Source of the DNA: Lysobacter soli
GTDB lineage: Bacteria; Pseudomonadota; Gammaproteobacteria; Xanthomonadales; Xanthomonadaceae
DNA length: 64,000 bases
Direction of reading: 5' to 3'
NCBI RefSeq assembly: GCF_003382285.1
Contig: NZ_QTJR01000005.1
Coordinates: 124,001 to 188,000 of the forward strand
Shown here: in pieces, positions 60,605-64,000 of the stretch
Layout: each line of letters opens with the position of its first letter
How positions within the stretch are numbered: the stretch's first letter is position 1
Made by a program: the position numbers and the translations under genes
Notes under the pieces: generated by a model
Databases searched by the model: none
What the model was told of the DNA's origin: nothing
What the model saw: the letters and a program-made list of their open reading frames with translations, nothing else

Positions 60605-60862
60605 ATGCGCGAAGCGACCGCCACGCTCGACCTGCGCCACCTGGCGCCGCCGGAACCGATGGAACGCATCCTCGCGGCCGTCGAGACGCTGGCGCCCGGC
60701 GACTGCCTCGACGCGCTGACGCCGCTGTATCCATCGCCATTGCTGGCGATCCTGCAGGCGGACGGTTTCGACACGCAGGTCGTGGCGATCGATGACGGTT
60801 TCCGCGTGCGCATCGCCCACGCGGCGTGCGACGAACAGGGCAGGGGTTGCGGCGGCACGTGA
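60605..60862 (+). CDS. DUF2249-domain protein
   Basis: An 85-residue cytoplasmic protein of the DUF2249 family (PF10006): TLDLRHLAPPEPMERILAAV opening, then LAPGDCLDALTPLYPSPLLA and a beta end. The family is linked with NO and iron-sulphur or hemerythrin-type genes in many bacteria and structurally resembles TusA/SirA sulphur carriers. A Cys in GDCLDAL could be the working residue. Its stop shares bases with the next start (GTGA). Confidence 0.8.
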   Translation: MREATATLDLRHLAPPEPMERILAAVETLAPGDCLDALTPLYPSPLLAILQADGFDTQVVAIDDGFRVRIAHAACDEQGRGCGGT

Positions 60863-62118
60863 GCGGACTGGCCATCTCCGAGGCCCCGCCCGCGAACGTG
60901 CCGCTGCGTTTCCTGATCGCCTCCGTCCTGTGGGGCATCGTCGCCGGAGGCTGGATCGCGTGGCATGGCGACACGGCCCTGGCGTCGCGCTGGACGCCCG
61001 CGACGATCGCGCTCGTGCATCTGCTGGTGCTCGGCGTGATCGGCAACGCGATGCTCGGCGCGCTCACGCAATTCCTGCCGGTCGCGGCACGGAGCCGCCT
61101 TAGCTGGGCGCCCGCGGTGCCCGTGCTGCATGGGGGTTTCAACGTGGGCTTGGCGGTGTTCGCCTTCGCCATGACGACGATGGCGACCTCGCTGTTGCCG
61201 CTGGCAGCCGCGCTGCTCGGCGTTCCGCTGGTCGGGTTTGCCGGGATGGCGTGCCTTGCGTTGTGGCGCGGCGCAGGTGCGCGCTGGCTGCGCGGCGGCA
61301 TCGGCATGTCGATGTGCGCGCTTGCGGTCACGGCGATGCTTGGCGTGGTCGCGCTGCTCACGCTTGCCGGGCGCTTGCCGTACGATCTCGCCGCACTCGT
61401 CGATGTGCACGCGTCGGTCGGCACCGTCGGCGCGGTCCTCGTGCTGATCGCGGCGATAGGCGCGGTCACGCTGCCGATGTTGCAGGGCACGCGCAGCCCG
61501 GCGCCATGGTGGTTGCCGGCGTGGGCGTGCGCGGTCGCACTCGGCCTGATCGCCGGTGCGTGGCAGCGCGCCCGCGGCGGTGGTGACGTGCTCATCGGGA
61601 CCATCACGATCACGACCGGCGCGTTCGCCGGCGCATCGCTGTGGTTGCAGGCGCGGACGCGGCTGCGGCGCAATCCGACGCTCGCGAGGTTCTGGACGCT
61701 CGGCATGTCGGCGCTGCTCGTTGCGGCCGCCTGCCTGACCTTGCCGCTTCCTCCGGACATCGATCGCGCGATGCTCGTCGGGACGCTCGTGCTGGCGATC
61801 GGGTTCCCGGCCGTCGTCGTCGGCATGATGCTGGAGATCGTCGGCTTCCTCGCCTGGATCCACCTGCGCGGCGTGGTGCCGCGCGGACGCCAGGTTCCCG
61901 GCGTCGGCAGGTTGATGCCCGAGGGCGACAAGCGCGTCGTGTGCGCTGCACACGTGGTGTCGGCCGTGGCCGTGCTGCTGGCGATGACGCTGCATGAGGG
62001 GCACGCCGCCGCCGGATTCGCGTACGCATCGGCATGGTTCGCCACGGCGATGGCGCTGGTTCGTTGCGGACTCCGCGTGCGACGCGAGCGAAAGACGCCG
62101 GGAAGCGCACCGGCTTGA
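60859..62118 (+). CDS. Polytopic membrane protein of the NO/anaerobic operon, NnrS-like
   Basis: A 419-residue protein with about 12 membrane helices. ALVHLLVLGVIGNAMLGALT followed by QFLPVAARSRL, and DVHASVGTVGAVLVLIAAIG followed by VTLPMLQG, place His residues inside helices as in heme-binding NnrS/heme-copper relatives. No single family name is certain. GTG at 60859 overlaps the DUF2249 stop. It precedes the chorismate-mutase/UbiT gene with an FNR/ANR box on its stop codon. Role: probably redox or NO related, inferred from neighbours. Confidence 0.7.
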   Translation: MSGLAISEAPPANVPLRFLIASVLWGIVAGGWIAWHGDTALASRWTPATIALVHLLVLGVIGNAMLGALTQFLPVAARSRLSWAPAVPVLHGGFNVGLAVFAFAMTTMATSLLPLAAALLGVPLVGFAGMACLALWRGAGARWLRGGIGMSMCALAVTAMLGVVALLTLAGRLPYDLAALVDVHASVGTVGAVLVLIAAIGAVTLPMLQGTRSPAPWWLPAWACAVALGLIAGAWQRARGGGDVLIGTITITTGAFAGASLWLQARTRLRRNPTLARFWTLGMSALLVAAACLTLPLPPDIDRAMLVGTLVLAIGFPAVVVGMMLEIVGFLAWIHLRGVVPRGRQVPGVGRLMPEGDKRVVCAAHVVSAVAVLLAMTLHEGHAAAGFAYASAWFATAMALVRCGLRVRRERKTPGSAPA

Positions 62119-62128
62119 CCTGCGTCAA
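62115..62128 (+). promoter_or_regulatory. FNR/ANR box upstream of the ubiT fusion
   Basis: TTGACCTGCGTCAA: a perfect dyad apart from the central four bases. It overlaps the stop codon of the preceding gene and lies about 64 bp before the ATG at 62186, so the ubiT-nadA pair may have its own anaerobic promoter. Confidence 0.7.
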
Positions 62129-62185
62129 TGGCGCGGGACGCGTGCGTCCCTAGCATCTGCCGTCGATCACACGGGAAGGGGCCAC

Positions 62186-63007
62186 ATGATTCGCATCGCC
62201 TCGGCGCCGCACGTGGCGCGCTTCGCGCTGCACGGCGCACGCATCGGCATCGACCGCGTCGACGACGCGATGATCGTGCTCCTCGCCGCGCGCCGGCGGC
62301 TTGTGGCCGCGGTGGCGCCGGCCAAACGCGCGCTCCACGTCCCGGTTCGCGACATCGTGCGCGAAGCGCAGGTGCACGAACGCGCGCGTCGGCTCGCCGG
62401 CCGGCTCAATCTTCCGCCCGCGTCAGCGGATCACCTGATGCAAACGCTCGTCGGCGACGCCTGCCAGCAGCAGGCCAATGAGGGCGCGACGACAGAACCC
62501 GAACGCGCGCCGCGTTCGCCGCTGCGGCTCCTGCCGCCGCCGCGTTACTGGCGACTGCCGCTGTCGCTGGTGCCGGCGTCCGTGCGCGACGCGATCGCCG
62601 TACGCGTGCTGTCCAGGGCCGTGGCCGATTCGCTCGATGCCGACGATCTCTCCGTCGTCGCGCATCGGCGACTCGGCATCGAGGTGACCGACCTGCATCT
62701 GCGCTGGGTCCTGGAACTGCGCGACGGCCGCCTGCATCGCGCGGGCGAGCCCGCCGAAGCCGTCGTACACGGCACCGCGACCGACCTGCTGCTGCTCAGC
62801 AGCCGGCAGGAAGACGCGGACACGCTGTTCTTCCAGCGCCGGTTGAAGCTCACCGGCGACGTGGAGCTCGGGCTGACCGTGCGCAACCTGCTCGACCGCC
62901 TGCCGTGGGACACGCTGCCGCTCGCGGTCCGCATCCCGCTGAATCGCATCGCGCGCACGCTTCGCGACGCCCGTGCGGCGCACCACGCGACAGGAGCCGC
63001 ATCGTGA
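62186..63007 (+). CDS. Chorismate mutase (AroQ) domain fused to UbiT SCP2 domain
   Basis: A 273-residue fusion. Residues 15-97 align without gaps to the E. coli AroQ-class mutase with an offset of 8: active-site R11, R28, K39, D48, R51, E52 and Q88 become Arg19, Arg36, Lys47, Asp56, Arg59, Glu60 and Gln96; only S84 is changed, to Ala92. Residues 112-260 are a UbiT-type SCP2 domain (LLPPPRYWRLPLSLVPASVR; TLFFQRRLKLTGDVELGLTV). UbiT binds lipid intermediates of anaerobic ubiquinone synthesis with UbiU/UbiV. ATG at 62186 after GGGAAGGGG. A link between chorismate use and quinone synthesis is inferred; nadA overlaps its stop. Confidence 0.85.
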   Translation: MIRIASAPHVARFALHGARIGIDRVDDAMIVLLAARRRLVAAVAPAKRALHVPVRDIVREAQVHERARRLAGRLNLPPASADHLMQTLVGDACQQQANEGATTEPERAPRSPLRLLPPPRYWRLPLSLVPASVRDAIAVRVLSRAVADSLDADDLSVVAHRRLGIEVTDLHLRWVLELRDGRLHRAGEPAEAVVHGTATDLLLLSSRQEDADTLFFQRRLKLTGDVELGLTVRNLLDRLPWDTLPLAVRIPLNRIARTLRDARAAHHATGAAS

Positions 63008-64000
63008 ACGCGTCCGACGCGATGCCGTACTGGCATCCCGACCTCGAAACGCGCCATGCGGCGCTGGTCGAAACCCTCACGCCGCTGATGCCGTGCATCG
63101 AGGTGACGACGCACCTGCCGTGGGTGGATGCGATCGCGCGCCTGAAGAAATCGCGCGGCGCGGTGATCATGGCGCACAGCTACCAGTCGCCGGAAATCTT
63201 CCATGGCGTGGCCGACGTCACCGGCGATTCGCTGGCTCTCGCGCAGGCCGCGGCGACTTGCGACGCCGACACCATCGTGCTGTGCGGCGTCCATTTCATG
63301 GCCGAAACGGCGAAAATCCTCGCGCCGCATCGCACGGTGCTGATTCCCGACCAAGAAGCCGGCTGCTCGCTCGCGGCGTCGATCACCGCTGACGACGTGC
63401 GTGCGCTGCGTGCGCGGCATCCGGGCGCGCCGGTGGTCACCTACGTCAACACGTCCGCCGCCGTGAAGGCCGAATCCGACGCGTGCTGCACCTCGGCCAA
63501 CGCCGTGCAGGTGGTGCGCGCGATGGGCGCGGACAAGGTGATCTTCCTGCCGGACCGCTTCCTCGGCGCGCACGTCGCCTCGCAGGTGGACGACGTCGAG
63601 CTGGTGCTGTGGGATGGCCGCTGCGAGGTGCACGAGACCTTCACCGTGCAGCAGGCGCGGCACGCGCGCGAACGCTTCGACGCGGCGCTCGTCGCGCATC
63701 CCGAGTGCCCGCCGGACGTGCAGGCGGAAGCCGATTTCGTCGGTTCCACCACGGCGATGGGTGCATGGCTGGAGAAGGCTCGGCCGCAGCGCGTGGCGCT
63801 GATCACCGAGTGCTCGATGGCCGACAACCTGCGCGTGCGCTTTCCCGACGTCGAGTTCATCAAGCCGTGCAATCTGTGCCCGCACATGAAGCGCATCACG
63901 CTGCCGAACATCCACGCGTGCCTGAAGGAACTGCGGCACGAGGTGACGGTGCCGCCCGACGTGGCCGCCCGTGCGCGCCGGGCGCTGCAACGCATGCTCG
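63004..64000 (+). CDS. nadA: Quinolinate synthase (3' end beyond the window)
   Basis: 332 codons of NadA, which condenses iminoaspartate and dihydroxyacetone phosphate to quinolinate for NAD. The [4Fe-4S] ligands are at Cys121 (QEAGCSLA), Cys207 (DGRCEVHETF) and Cys292 (CNLCPHMK), with substrate motifs AHSYQSPE, CGVHFMAETAK and VGSTTAMGAW. GTG at 63004 overlaps the stop of the ubiT fusion (GTGA), so translation is coupled. Only the last few residues are missing. Oxygen-sensitive NadA under anaerobic control is unusual enough to note. Confidence 0.93.
   Translation, partial: MNASDAMPYWHPDLETRHAALVETLTPLMPCIEVTTHLPWVDAIARLKKSRGAVIMAHSYQSPEIFHGVADVTGDSLALAQAAATCDADTIVLCGVHFMAETAKILAPHRTVLIPDQEAGCSLAASITADDVRALRARHPGAPVVTYVNTSAAVKAESDACCTSANAVQVVRAMGADKVIFLPDRFLGAHVASQVDDVELVLWDGRCEVHETFTVQQARHARERFDAALVAHPECPPDVQAEADFVGSTTAMGAWLEKARPQRVALITECSMADNLRVRFPDVEFIKPCNLCPHMKRITLPNIHACLKELRHEVTVPPDVAARARRALQRML

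Noticed and set aside
1-64000. CRISPR array, tRNA, rRNA, prophage or IS element
   Set aside because: No regularly spaced repeats, no cloverleaf or T-loop signature, no transposase with a DDE motif and no phage structural gene were seen.

Overview
The window is 64 kb of high-GC chromosomal DNA, coding density about 90%, from a gammaproteobacterium that looks like Xanthomonadaceae/Lysobacteraceae (Lysobacter-like). The reasons are the strong G/C bias at third codon positions, a TonB-dependent receptor wired to sugar hydrolases, a Caulobacter-XylB-like sugar dehydrogenase beside dgo genes, an FNR/ANR-type regulator with quinol NO reductase, and many short-gap polycistronic runs. The genus is an inference. 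No rRNA, tRNA, IS element, phage or CRISPR array was seen.

Layout. 0-9 kb: an AraC regulator cut by the window edge, then envelope genes (membrane alpha/beta-hydrolase, MipA-like outer-membrane protein, AI-2E transporter, glycine-zipper lipoprotein, two DUF6491-like lipoproteins, a TPR/beta-barrel protein). 9-25 kb: a carbohydrate locus. A GntR-led operon (dgoR-dgoA-dgoD-sugar dehydrogenase-lactonase-Na+/sugar symporter-sialidase-fold hydrolase) encodes a De Ley-Doudoroff-type oxidative galactose route. A second operon encodes a periplasmic mutarotase, a GH5-like hydrolase, a TonB receptor and a GH93-like hydrolase. dgoK and a GH43 enzyme are divergent. Three copies of one 17-bp near-palindrome lie in front of these three units and probably bind the GntR protein.

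25-33 kb: MarC protein, L,D-transpeptidase and M23 peptidase, then a compact cluster of three enzymes without signal peptides: an amidase, a DUF2235 (Tle1-like) hydrolase, and an 829-residue trypsin-like protease/non-specific nuclease fusion with a histone-H1-like basic tail. 33-43 kb: single-domain response regulator, PAS histidine kinase, CheB-like esterase, several decayed or frameshifted genes, membrane proteins, short-chain dehydrogenases and a zinc alcohol dehydrogenase. Two good sigma-54 promoter matches occur here. 43-50 kb: a translationally coupled lipoprotein operon (LpoB-like, YcfL-like, COG3014-like) facing a winged-helix/Ser-Thr kinase/TPR protein. 50.2-51.8 kb: a lower-GC insertion with one orphan gene and an intergenic repeat.

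52-64 kb: an anaerobic/nitric-oxide locus. hemN and an FNR-type regulator, norB (quinol NO reductase), nnrS, sirB2, two small proteins, a polytopic membrane protein, a chorismate-mutase/UbiT fusion, and nadA running off the end. Five FNR/ANR-box matches (TTGAC-N4-GTCAA type) lie in front of these units, so the locus is probably switched on under low oxygen: oxygen-independent heme synthesis, NO detoxification, anaerobic ubiquinone and NAD synthesis.
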